DNA from: Virgibacillus indicus
GTDB taxonomy: Bacteria; Bacillota; Bacilli; Bacillales; Amphibacillaceae
Assembly (NCBI RefSeq): GCF_002266285.1
Contig: NZ_NPMS01000001.1
Location: 1 to 64,000 of the forward strand
Reading direction: 5' to 3'
DNA length: 64,000 bases
The first letter of the stretch is position 1, and each line of letters starts with the position of its first letter. Below are positions 43,903 through 52,415 of the stretch, piece by piece. The translations under genes and the position numbers were made by a program. The notes beneath the pieces were generated by a model that worked only from the letters and a program-made list of their open reading frames with translations, was not told the DNA's origin and ran no database searches.

Positions 43903-45537
43903 ATGAGTGATTTGATGAAATCTATGAGTAAATTGAAACGAATGTCAAAGGTATTATCAATGGCATTTGTCATCTTCATTCAAATTTATTGGTACAAAGT
44001 TAGAAAAAAATCTGAAGCTGATTGGGATACATTATGGGGAGAAATAGGGAGTAGATTTCGAAAAACATTATTTGAATTAGAAGGATTACTTATTAAAATG
44101 GGACAATTATTAAGCATTCGAGAGGACTTGCTTCCAAATGAGTTTATCCGTCAAATTCAAGACCTTACAGATCAAGTTCCCCCTTCTAATTGGGAGGAAA
44201 TTAAGGAGATTATTGAAGCAGAATGGGGAGGTCCCCTAGATCAATTCTTACTTCACGTTGAAAAAAATGCGATAGCTTCTGCCTCTATAGGGGAAGTTTA
44301 TAAGGGGGTTTTAAAAGATGGCAAACCAGTTGCCATTAAAGTACAACGCCCAAATATCCAATCAATCATACAAACGGATTTCCGTACGTTAAGTATTATT
44401 ATTTGGTTTGCCCATCATTTTGTTCCCATGCCAAAAGGATTTATAAATTTAAAGGTTTTGTTTAAAGAACTCAAGGAAGTTATTGTACGGGAGCTTGATT
44501 TTTCGCAGGAAAAAAATAATCTGCTCTATTTTAAAGAACGTTTTAAGGATGTTGACAGAGTGAAAATTCCAGACGTGTATTCCGAGCTAAGTACACCAAA
44601 GGTATTGGTAATGGAATGGGTCTATGGAATAAAGCTGACAGATAAAGAAGGAATAAGTCAATTAGAGGTTAACGGATCTGAATTGGCTGAGCATCTCATT
44701 GAAGTTTTTCTTCCACAGTGGCTTGAACCTGGTATGTTCCATGCTGATCCTCATTCAGGAAATGTATTTGTATCAAAGGATGGACAAATCATATTACTAG
44801 ATTTCGGAATGGTAGGGGAAATTTCTAAGAAGGATGCGACTTATTTTCAAGTATTAATTGAGAGTTTGCTGTCAAAAAATTACCCTAAAGCTGTGGAATG
44901 CTTGACTCATCTAGGGTTCTTGCTGCCTGAAGCAGACCCAAGGACGATGGAAAGGTTGCTGGCTGAAATATTGTCTTTTCAATCTACACAATTAAATGAA
45001 ATGGATCTTATAGCTTTAAAATTAGAATTGAATGCTATAATTCAAGCACTTCCAATTCAAGTACCCACGAGATTTGTTTTCTTAGGTCGGTCTTTCATTA
45101 CAATGGAAGGAATGCTACGCAGCTTGGCATCAGAAGATGAACTCATTAACGTATTAAAACCAGTATTTATGAATTGGTTAAGGAAACAAGGGAATAACAA
45201 GTGGTCGTTTCTTTCGTTTTGGTTGCAATCACAGCCTTTATTTAAGACTTTCCATTCCTTTACAGAGTTTCTAAAACTACCTGAAAAACTGGATGATATA
45301 AAGGAAACCGAGCAACGAAGACATTTTCAATTTACTATATATGAAAATTACAAAAAACAATTATTTCAATTAACACTCTTTGGTATTATAGGAATTGGGA
45401 TAGGGATACATACTTCTCACCAACTAATCTTACAGCTTTCCGTCGGGGTGTCTGCCGTCTCTGGTGTCGGATACTTTATTTACAGTTTTAAGTTAAAAAA
45501 CTGGATGAAATACATGCACGAAAAGCGAAGAGGATAA
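43903..45537 (+). CDS. UbiB/ABC1 (AarF) family kinase-like protein
   Basis: A 544-residue member of the UbiB/COQ8 atypical-kinase family, which supports quinone or membrane-lipid metabolism. Family features are the KxGQ motif (65-68, LIKMGQLLSIRED), the Ala-rich loop ASASIGEVYKG (125-135), the catalytic Lys146 (VAIKVQRP), HADPHSGN (280-287) and DFG (300-302). Two C-terminal hydrophobic segments (~485-530) anchor it in the membrane. The start used is a poorly supported ATG, so the N-terminus may shift. Its own promoter is likely in the 208-bp gap after ktrA. Confidence 0.88.
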   Translation: MSDLMKSMSKLKRMSKVLSMAFVIFIQIYWYKVRKKSEADWDTLWGEIGSRFRKTLFELEGLLIKMGQLLSIREDLLPNEFIRQIQDLTDQVPPSNWEEIKEIIEAEWGGPLDQFLLHVEKNAIASASIGEVYKGVLKDGKPVAIKVQRPNIQSIIQTDFRTLSIIIWFAHHFVPMPKGFINLKVLFKELKEVIVRELDFSQEKNNLLYFKERFKDVDRVKIPDVYSELSTPKVLVMEWVYGIKLTDKEGISQLEVNGSELAEHLIEVFLPQWLEPGMFHADPHSGNVFVSKDGQIILLDFGMVGEISKKDATYFQVLIESLLSKNYPKAVECLTHLGFLLPEADPRTMERLLAEILSFQSTQLNEMDLIALKLELNAIIQALPIQVPTRFVFLGRSFITMEGMLRSLASEDELINVLKPVFMNWLRKQGNNKWSFLSFWLQSQPLFKTFHSFTEFLKLPEKLDDIKETEQRRHFQFTIYENYKKQLFQLTLFGIIGIGIGIHTSHQLILQLSVGVSAVSGVGYFIYSFKLKNWMKYMHEKRRG

Positions 45538-45804
45538 CATATATTTTTTTATCAATAAAGATTGTGAATGACTATATTAAAACAAGCTGGGCCTTAAACT
45601 TAATTTGGGATTGCACCCTTACTTAATGATAAAAGATGTAACAATAAAATGTGTAAAAAATTGGCTTCGTAGTCTAATTAACATAGAAAAATTATAAACA
45701 TTTAAATACACGTGAATTTACTGTTCTCGCTGTAATTATTGTACCCCGATGGATATTGTGCTAGCACATCGAGTGACAAGAGATTTTCCTATTTTCGGAT
45801 AGGT

Positions 45805-47118
45805 TTATTCATTTTCCATTGTAAACTGCTGAAAGATGGTGTCACGTCTGTTCTTGTATACTTCCTGTCCGGCAAGCAAGTTTATGATTTGTATGTTCTT
45901 TTGAACGGCCAATCCCAAGTTGGTGGCTGCCGTGCCATGAGAATGCTCCAAATTGGTCATGGTGAAAAAACGGTGGTCTCGCTGATCATTAAACGCGAGC
46001 TGATAATCTCGGGTAACTTTATAGCGGTCTTCGTCTTCCCACATAATTTTATCTTTAAAACGATGATAGAACCATGCAGGAATATGTGGTTTATAGCCTG
46101 TTGCCAGGATAACCTTATTCGTTTCATAGTCAAAGGAATTTTCTTTTTGCCACTGATGACAGTTCAATACGTACTTGTCATTGTTTCGGCTTATGCGCTT
46201 GACCTCTGTATTGGGCTGGATGATTACCGGCTGTTTCGTTTGGCCAATTGTTTTATGGTAAAGCGTTTCGTATAATTCCATCAGTGTCTGAGGATTAATC
46301 CCTTTTCTGAGCGTTCCTAAAGTGTCCAATGTGTAGAGGCGCTGCTTAAAGCCAAGCGAATGAAAATAATCCACAAAATCGGGCGAAAAATACTCCTGGC
46401 CAAATTTGGCTTTCTCCAATTGAAATAGGCCACTGGAACGGGTGAATAACGTCAATTGAAACACTTTATTTTCCTGTTCTTTTAACAGATCCAGGAGGAC
46501 CTCGATGGCACTCTGACCAGAACCTACTATTGTAATGTGAGGGGATTCGACTAAGTTTTCCTTTTCGTACATGTATCGATTGGTATGTAAAACATCTTCA
46601 TTTGGGTGCCCTGTCATGGAGTCCAGTACCAAGGGTTCACTGCCAGTTGCCATGTTTATATTTTTTGCAAAGTATGAGGATCGTTTTTGAGTTGAGGCTT
46701 CTTCCACGATCACCTCATAGTGAGGCTCATCAGCTTCTTCATGATCTATCACATCGACAACCTCATAACCGAAGTTGAGCTGTTCCAATTGTTCGGCAAC
46801 CCATTGCAGGTATTGGTTGTATTCTTGACGGGGAATCTGAAACTTGCTGAAAAAGTAGAACTGATACAGACGATTGTGTTCATGTAAATAGTTGATGTAG
46901 GTAAACCGGCTTGTTGGATCAGCGAATGTGACAAGGTCCCCTAAAAAAGGAGTGGTCAAATTCATCCGTTCAATTAACATCCCGGGATGCCATTCAAATT
47001 TTGGCGTCTTATCAAAAAATAAGCCATTAAGTTCAGGAGTAGTATCCAAGAGAGCAGCTAATCCAAGATTATATGGGCCTATCCCAATCCCGATTATATC
47101 GTACAATTTATCAGTCAT
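45805..47118 (-). CDS. L-lysine N6-hydroxylase/L-ornithine N5-oxygenase family monooxygenase
   Basis: A 437-residue flavin monooxygenase (IucD/SidA/PvdA family) that N-hydroxylates lysine, ornithine or a diamine in hydroxamate siderophore synthesis. The FAD motif GIGIGPYNLGLAAL (~10-23), the NADPH motif ITIVGSGQSAIEVLL (~195-209) and the C-terminal ATGYKPHIP are present. MTDKLYD is taken as the start after GGAGGGAAG. No siderophore synthetase, transporter or other iron gene is beside it, so its product is not evident. Confidence 0.88.
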   Translation of the reverse strand: MTDKLYDIIGIGIGPYNLGLAALLDTTPELNGLFFDKTPKFEWHPGMLIERMNLTTPFLGDLVTFADPTSRFTYINYLHEHNRLYQFYFFSKFQIPRQEYNQYLQWVAEQLEQLNFGYEVVDVIDHEEADEPHYEVIVEEASTQKRSSYFAKNINMATGSEPLVLDSMTGHPNEDVLHTNRYMYEKENLVESPHITIVGSGQSAIEVLLDLLKEQENKVFQLTLFTRSSGLFQLEKAKFGQEYFSPDFVDYFHSLGFKQRLYTLDTLGTLRKGINPQTLMELYETLYHKTIGQTKQPVIIQPNTEVKRISRNNDKYVLNCHQWQKENSFDYETNKVILATGYKPHIPAWFYHRFKDKIMWEDEDRYKVTRDYQLAFNDQRDHRFFTMTNLEHSHGTAATNLGLAVQKNIQIINLLAGQEVYKNRRDTIFQQFTMENE

Positions 47119-47340
47119 TTGTTCCACTTCCCTCCACACGGATCTACACATTATCATCCCCAAGTCTTCAGGGATTATGCTTCGATTGAATCGTCAATGT
47201 GTAATTTCACCATTATGCCCTAAGATGGTTAAGAGGTATAAACAATAGAAAAATAAAGGAATTGTTTTAGCAATCTAGAAGAAGACTTTATAGGCATTGT
47301 GTGTAATAAGCTAAAAAAACTTAAGAAGGGAGAAGATGAT

Positions 47341-48153
47341 ATGGAAAAAAAGCAAAATCATATTCAGCTTCCGAAAGTTGTGTCACGAGATGAGTGGCTT
47401 GTGACTCGAAAGGAACTGCTGGCCAAAGAGAAGGAATTCACTAGAGCGCGAGATGCGCTGAGTGCCGAACGTCGCCGACTCCCAATGGTAGAAATTGATA
47501 AGGACTATGTTTTCGAGAGTCCGCACGGTAAGACCAGTCTGCTTGATCTGTTTGAGGGGCGCCCTCAACTTATCGTGCATCACTTCATGTTCGATCCGGA
47601 TTGGAACGAGGGTTGTCCGGCTTGCTCACTGGCTGCCGACAACATCGGTCATCTGGCCCACCTGCATGCACGCAACACGTCGCTGGCCCTGGTATCCCGT
47701 GCGCCACTACCTAAGCTCCAGCGCTACAAGGAACGCATGGGTTGGGACATTCCTTGGTACTCATCCTTCGATAGCGATTTCAACTATGACTTTCACGCTA
47801 CGCTGGACGAATCTGTCGCCCCAATCGAATACAATTACTTAACCAAGGATGAGCTTGTTCAAAAGGGCGTACCAGTTGATTCCGGGCAGTCAATGGAAGT
47901 ACCTGGCGTGAGCACCTTTCTTCGCGATGGTGAAAAAATTTTTCACACGTATACGACTTACGCCCGTGGAACTGATCTGCTAATTGGTATGTTCAACTAC
48001 CTCGATTTAACAGCACTCGGCAGGCAAGAGGACTGGGAACAGCCATCTGGGCGCAGCGACGGCAATGGCAAGACATGGCTTCGTCGTCATGACGAATATG
48101 AACACTCGTTTAAATCGGATTCCTGTTGCAATTCAAGAAAGAGCGATTTGTGA
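47341..48153 (+). CDS. DUF899 thioredoxin-like family protein
   Basis: A 270-residue protein of the DUF899 family, a thioredoxin-like fold. Family blocks are LVTRKELLAKEKEFTRARD, LIVHHFMFDPDWNEGCPACS (Cys pair CPAC) and YNYLTKDELV. The function is unknown. The ATG at 47341 follows AAGGGAGAAGATGAT. The codon usage is markedly more GC-rich than the neighbours (e.g. GGGGCGCCCTCAACTTATCG, CTGGCTGCCGACAACATCGG), pointing to recent transfer. A terminator-like hairpin lies downstream. Confidence 0.85.
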   Translation: MEKKQNHIQLPKVVSRDEWLVTRKELLAKEKEFTRARDALSAERRRLPMVEIDKDYVFESPHGKTSLLDLFEGRPQLIVHHFMFDPDWNEGCPACSLAADNIGHLAHLHARNTSLALVSRAPLPKLQRYKERMGWDIPWYSSFDSDFNYDFHATLDESVAPIEYNYLTKDELVQKGVPVDSGQSMEVPGVSTFLRDGEKIFHTYTTYARGTDLLIGMFNYLDLTALGRQEDWEQPSGRSDGNGKTWLRRHDEYEHSFKSDSCCNSRKSDL

Positions 48154-48233
48154 TCAATGTAGTTCATCAATATATATAAATATTAGTTAACATAAAAACA
48201 AGTGGAGGTTGAAACAAAACCCTGAAAAAATGA

Positions 48234-48282
48234 ATAAACCGCATGAAATCAATTTTAACTATCTTGATATCATGCGGTTTAT
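48234..48282. terminator. Bidirectional hairpin terminator
   Basis: ATAAACCGCATGA pairs with TCATGCGGTTTAT, with an inner ATCAA/TTGAT pairing. It separates the convergent DUF899 and SRPBCC genes. Confidence 0.75.
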
Positions 48283-48341
48283 ATTTACGGTTTGTACAAG
48301 AATCACATATTTTTCAACATATGTCCCAGCCCCGCGAAGGA

Positions 48342-48866
48342 TTACCTGCTTTTCAGTTCTTCTACTACATTTGCAAGTTTGCCCCAGGTTTCAGTGACTC
48401 CTTCAAGTACACCCATATCAAGGACAGCCTGGAGTGATTCGGCAGATGCATATTCACTGCGGCTGATGAGCTTTGTTTTTCCATCCTGTTCGATGAAATT
48501 GATTGTCATTTTGGTTGATGGCATTTCTTCTGCAATATTCCCCTCTGAATCCGTGAATGAGTCGATCTGTACAATCTTTTCCGGTTCAATGATTTCTTGA
48601 TAAACTGCTTTTCCCCAGGATTCCATTCCGTATTCTTCCTGACTCTCATCGGTGCACTTCATACAATAACGCCAAGTTCCGCCTGGCCGGAAGTCCGTCT
48701 CACAGACTGGAGTAGACCAGCCCTCTGGTGACCACCATTTTTTCAGGTGCTCCGCTTTGGAGAAGGCCTCGAATACGAGTTCTCGCGGTGCGTCGAACTC
48801 ACGCTCCAGTATAAGGTCCCGACCTTCTGTTCTTGAAGTCAGTTTCGAATTTTCCGTTTTAGACAT
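48342..48866 (-). CDS. SRPBCC (AHSA1-like) domain protein
   Basis: A 174-residue protein of the START/SRPBCC superfamily, activator-of-Hsp90 type. Markers are LEREFDAPRELVFEAFSKAEHLKKWWSPEGW and FRPGGTWRY. These bind small hydrophobic ligands. An ArsR-type regulator gene lies 71 bp upstream on the same strand, a very common pairing. The ATG follows AAGGAGGAC. The ligand is unknown. Confidence 0.9.
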   Translation of the reverse strand: MSKTENSKLTSRTEGRDLILEREFDAPRELVFEAFSKAEHLKKWWSPEGWSTPVCETDFRPGGTWRYCMKCTDESQEEYGMESWGKAVYQEIIEPEKIVQIDSFTDSEGNIAEEMPSTKMTINFIEQDGKTKLISRSEYASAESLQAVLDMGVLEGVTETWGKLANVVEELKSR

Positions 48867-48937
48867 GAAAATGTCCTCCTTGTTATTTATTGATTCATAG
48901 CATTCTGCACTGTTGACAGAAGCTAGAATATAAGGAA

Positions 48938-49276
48938 TTATGACTTTTCTTCCTGGTCAATTTTTTTGCTCTGGAGTTCTTCTAAATACGCATCCAATCG
49001 ATCCAGTTTTTCCTCCCAGATACTTTGGAAGCTGGTAAGCCAGTCGTCCAGTTCCTGAAATGGTTCCTGCCTAAGTTTATAAATGCGTCTATTTGCGACT
49101 GCCTGCACCTCAAGAATTCCTGCTTCGTTCAGTATGCGAAGATGCTTTGAAGCTTGTGGCTGACGGATTTCCAGACTTTCTGCAATTTCTCCGACGGTGA
49201 GGGGACCGCTGCGCAGAAGCTCGACAATCTGTAATCGATTCGGTTCCCCGAGTGCTTTCATCATAGTTGATTTCAT
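48938..49276 (-). CDS. ArsR family transcriptional regulator
   Basis: A 112-residue winged-helix protein, with ALGEPNRLQIVELLRSGPLTVGEIAESLEIRQPQASKHLRIL as the DNA-binding region. No cysteine metal site (CxC) is seen. The C-terminal PFQELDDWLTSFQSIWEEKLDRLDAYL helix is typical of the SdpR-like, SRPBCC-linked branch. It likely controls itself and the downstream SRPBCC gene. Confidence 0.9.
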   Translation of the reverse strand: MKSTMMKALGEPNRLQIVELLRSGPLTVGEIAESLEIRQPQASKHLRILNEAGILEVQAVANRRIYKLRQEPFQELDDWLTSFQSIWEEKLDRLDAYLEELQSKKIDQEEKS

Positions 49277-49497
49277 CTCTTTTGTCCCCTTTATTAAATT
49301 GTTAGAATTAGTTTATTATAGTTAAATATACCATAAATGGAATATTCTTGTAAAGGAATATTTAGGGTTTCTTTGAGAGATTTGGCTTTGATTTATTTAA
49401 AAGGAGAAACGTTTGTTGAAGTCCTATGTTTCTTTCAAAAATTAATAAAAACAATTCATTTGGCAAAAATAAGGGGAACCAAGAAAGAGGTGCCAAT

Positions 49498-49725
49498 ATG
49501 AAGGAAGAAAACAATAATTCAGGCAGATATACTGCTGCTGGGACTGACATAGAATCGGTAAAACGTAAGAATGCACAGTCCGGCATGTCCTATAATGAAG
49601 CAAAGGAATTTTTGGCAAAGAAGACAGGTGGACATGGCACAGGTATTTATAGTGATACGGATGCAGAGTCGGTGAGGCTTAAAAATCAGCAGTTCGGAAA
49701 TGACGGTGATTCCGGATATGAGTGA
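49498..49725 (+). CDS. sspE: Gamma-type small acid-soluble spore protein
   Basis: A 75-residue, polar, glycine-rich protein without hydrophobic segments. It holds two copies of the gamma-SASP pattern: GTDIESVKRKNAQSG and DTDAESVRLKNQQFG. These proteins are amino-acid stores degraded at spore germination. The ATG at 49498 follows AAGAGGTGCCAAT. The stop overlaps the next gene's ATGAGTGA, so the two are coupled. It shows that the organism forms endospores. Confidence 0.85.
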   Translation: MKEENNNSGRYTAAGTDIESVKRKNAQSGMSYNEAKEFLAKKTGGHGTGIYSDTDAESVRLKNQQFGNDGDSGYE

Positions 49726-50020
49726 AAAAGATTTTGAGGGTATTTACAATCAATACCGGAATCAAAACGAAACCCAGATTGAAGCAGGCAAAGAAATGAA
49801 TAAAGAAGAAATTGTGGCGGTCCGGAAAAATGAGGATGGCAATATCATTGCTTTTAAAACGAAATCTGGACGCGAAATGGATTATATTACTGCATTAGAT
49901 GAAGCTAAGGCTGGGAAAATTGCTCATATCGATGTGTTTCATAAGTACGGCAGGGATATAATTCGAAGTGAGCCGGATGGGATAGAAGAGAATAATCTGG
50001 AAAATTTACCGTCGTTTTGA
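49718..50020 (+). CDS. DUF3892 family protein
   Basis: A 100-residue protein. The ~65-residue core EEIVAVRKNEDGNIIAFKTKSGREMDYITALDEAKAGKIAHIDVFHKYGRD is the DUF3892 family, common in spore-formers. It starts inside the end of the spore protein gene (ATGAGTGA overlap), and a terminator follows. Coupling to the spore gene suggests that it acts in sporulation or germination (inference). Confidence 0.85.
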   Translation: MSEKDFEGIYNQYRNQNETQIEAGKEMNKEEIVAVRKNEDGNIIAFKTKSGREMDYITALDEAKAGKIAHIDVFHKYGRDIIRSEPDGIEENNLENLPSF

Positions 50021-50036
50021 TTTAGTGAGTAAGCCT

Positions 50037-50067
50037 AACGCTCAGATTACTTGTCTGAGCGTTTTTT
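50037..50067 (+). terminator. Terminator of the spore gene pair
   Basis: ACGCTCAGA pairs with TCTGAGCGT, followed by TTTTT. Confidence 0.88.
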
Positions 50068-50102
50068 GCAGGAGGAAATCAGGACTGATTCGAGCTCTGC
50101 TC

Positions 50103-50633
50103 CTACTTCGTAAACCGATTGGCATAGCTGCTTGCGACAAATGATTCTGGTTTTATTTTTGGTTCCAGGCCCAATGTTTCCATCCTCGATACCATTTCTT
50201 TCACGAAAATACGGGTCTTATTCCTATTCTCTGATCCGATATCAATATGGCCTTCAATGGCAAATGAAGCACCTTGATAAATATGTGGTAAAACAATATC
50301 AATCAATTGATTTTTTCTTTCCTCTGTAAACAGGGAAACCACTTCTTCGGTTAACGTTGTTTCATAGGAAATTCGTTCATGAAGGTTTGTCATCTGTCTT
50401 GGAATGACTACTTTACGTATGCATGCCCAGGCACCTTTTTGCTTTCGCTGGATCACAATTCCTGTAATGAAAATCGTGTGATTCGCATGCACCTGGGAGT
50501 CTGTTCCAAACATCAAATAGTAATTCCCAGCTGCATCTTTTTCCATAAATTGGGTAATATGTTTAAATACTTCTTCAAATGACATGTGCTTTTGACTCAG
50601 GTTCTGAAAAGACAATCCAAGATCAGTCGGCAT
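50103..50633 (-). CDS. ykuK: YkuK-like protein, ribonuclease H-like fold (DUF458)
   Basis: A 176-residue protein that matches YkuK of B. subtilis (172 residues). The segment YLMFGTDSQVHANHTIFITGIVIQRK holds the Asp expected of an RNase H-like fold, and IEGHIDIGSENRNKTR holds a second acidic site. Nuclease activity is not shown for the family. The gene stands alone, with a ribosome site AGAAAGGATATG upstream. Confidence 0.88.
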   Translation of the reverse strand: MPTDLGLSFQNLSQKHMSFEEVFKHITQFMEKDAAGNYYLMFGTDSQVHANHTIFITGIVIQRKQKGAWACIRKVVIPRQMTNLHERISYETTLTEEVVSLFTEERKNQLIDIVLPHIYQGASFAIEGHIDIGSENRNKTRIFVKEMVSRMETLGLEPKIKPESFVASSYANRFTK

Positions 50634-50851
50634 GTTTTAAACATATCCTTTCTAGTTTTTAGTGAAACAGATTGGATTTGTTTTTATACTATTCGGAAGT
50701 GGGTTGTCTTGGGACTAAGGGAAGGCAAGAACGCAACAAACGATTACATTTGAAATTATGACAGGAAAAGAATTACTATTGAAATAATAGTGTTTTTGTA
50801 TATATATGGATCATTAAATGATTGCAATCCAAAGGGATAAGGAGTGGAAAA

Positions 50852-51496
50852 ATGATGAATCGGCATCTGTTTTTATTTGGCGGAAGTCCGCCTTTTAATG
50901 AAGAACTTGGAAGGCGGTTTGCTGGTTATGCCTTAAAAGGGAATAGTAAAGCTGCAATTTTATACATAAATAGAGATGGCTGGAAGCAGTACATGCCGAA
51001 GTATACCAGTGTTTTAGAAGAAAATGGTCTGACTCAATTTGTCCATATCCCATTGTCTGCCAATCCCAAAGGCAACCTCTTACAGGAATTAAGCTCCTGT
51101 ACCGGAGTCATTATTTGTGGCGGGCAGACAGAACGTTATCGTGATTATATCGTTGATACGGTATTAGGTGTGAAAATTAAAAAAATGTATCAAACTGGGA
51201 TTCCAATTGCCGGGTTTTCAGCTGGTGCACTGATTTGTCCAGAGCATTGTGTGATTTCTCCAAAGGATAATTCAAGGAATCAACTCCTTTTTCTTGCTGG
51301 ACTTGGCCTGATAAGAGATTGTGTGATCAGTGTTCATTATTCGAAATGGAAAGAAAGGCTAAATGTAAAACGTGCCATGGAAAGAGTTAATGCTTCACTC
51401 GGTTATGGGATTGATGATAAAGGGAGCTTATATTTTAAGAATGAGCGCCTGGTCGAATCGGAAAGTGGAGGTTTTCACCGATTGGAACTAACTTGA
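50852..51496 (+). CDS. Peptidase S51/class I glutamine-amidotransferase-like protein
   Basis: A 214-residue protein of the dipeptidase E/cyanophycinase-like (S51) superfamily. The nucleophile elbow GFSAGALI (~117-124) carries the predicted catalytic Ser. ICGGQTERYRD precedes it, and FLFGGSPPFNEEL lies near the N-terminus. The ATG at 50852 follows GGGATAAGGAG. It stands alone and its substrate is unknown. It could be a peptidase hydrolysing aspartyl peptides. Confidence 0.82.
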   Translation: MMNRHLFLFGGSPPFNEELGRRFAGYALKGNSKAAILYINRDGWKQYMPKYTSVLEENGLTQFVHIPLSANPKGNLLQELSSCTGVIICGGQTERYRDYIVDTVLGVKIKKMYQTGIPIAGFSAGALICPEHCVISPKDNSRNQLLFLAGLGLIRDCVISVHYSKWKERLNVKRAMERVNASLGYGIDDKGSLYFKNERLVESESGGFHRLELT

Positions 51497-51629
51497 ACAC
51501 TTTATTTTATATACTATAAGAAGCGGGGGTCTGCATTTAATTCCCGCTTCCTATTAAAATGGAAATTTAATCCGAATTGCTGGAAAGCGGTGGGTCTTTA
51601 ATGTTTTCCAATTCGCGAAGATTATTATT

Positions 51630-52022
51630 CTATTCGTAGATTTGCCGGAGCTTTTTCTCATGCTGGATTGTTTTGCTTGATAAAAAATCAACCGTTTCCT
51701 GTGTTTCTGTTAGTTCAACCCTCATGCCATCAACCTTTTTTTCAAGTCGGTCAAAGCGCTTATCAACACGGTTAAATCCTTCATCCATACGATTTTCTAA
51801 CCCTAATTTCATGTCATCCATACGATTTTCTAATCTTACTTCCACCTCGTCCATTCGTTTTTCTAAACCTGACTGCATATTGTCCATCCGGTTCTCTAAT
51901 TCTGATCGCATCGTATCCATTCGAATCTCTAAACCTGACTGCATATTATCCATTTTTTTGTCGATTGTTTCTGAATGAAGCTCTAATGCTTTTAAAATTT
52001 GCTGAAAGCCTGATTGTTCCAT
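51630..52022 (-). CDS. Coiled-coil protein of seven 11-residue repeats
   Basis: A 130-residue, highly charged protein. From ~20 to ~96 it consists of about seven 11-residue repeats of the form RMD-MQSGLEN (e.g. RMDTMRSELEN, RMDNMQSGLEK, RMDEVEVRLEN, RMDDMKLGLEN). Hendecads of this kind form a right-handed or nearly straight coiled coil. A heptad-like tail follows (VELTETQETVDFL). There is no membrane segment. No family name can be given. The ATG follows AGGAGATGAGACAAG. Confidence 0.75.
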   Translation of the reverse strand: MEQSGFQQILKALELHSETIDKKMDNMQSGLEIRMDTMRSELENRMDNMQSGLEKRMDEVEVRLENRMDDMKLGLENRMDEGFNRVDKRFDRLEKKVDGMRVELTETQETVDFLSSKTIQHEKKLRQIYE

Positions 52023-52415
52023 CTTGTCTCATCTCCTATTTAAACATATTATAACCGATGACAGGTATTTTTGAAAGGAAGTGTCTGAGGGTGGAAATTT
52101 GATTTTCAGGGCCAAAATGCAGGGAAATTGATAAATTAGAAAGGAAAATGGCAAGAACTAATTAAAATCTCAATATAAAATGCAACTCAATTTCTATATT
52201 CTAAAAAATAATTTTCATGAAATAATTTCACCTCACTTCATAGCAGCCTTTCAAACGTTTTATTGGACATACATGTTATGATGGTGGAAATAAAGATAAT
52301 CTTGTAAAAGTGGTATGAAATACTGGGGTCTCTGGGCATGAAGAATACTTTGAAGTTGTTTAAGTGAATTAACCAAACGATGAACGGAGGGTTCAATGAA
52401 GGGGGAAAAACATGA
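52023..52415. other. Gene-free stretch before the MFS exporter
   Basis: About 390 AT-rich bases without a convincing reading frame, tRNA or hairpin. The last 150 bp (52262 on) probably hold the promoter of the MFS gene, but I see no clear -35/-10 pair. A short ATG frame at 52412 (eight codons) overlaps the MFS start and could be chance. Confidence 0.5.

Noticed and set aside
51640..51990. Regular ~33-bp repeats that could suggest a CRISPR array
   Set aside because: The period is 33 bp without unique spacers, and every unit is an in-frame 11-residue coiled-coil repeat. No cas gene is present.
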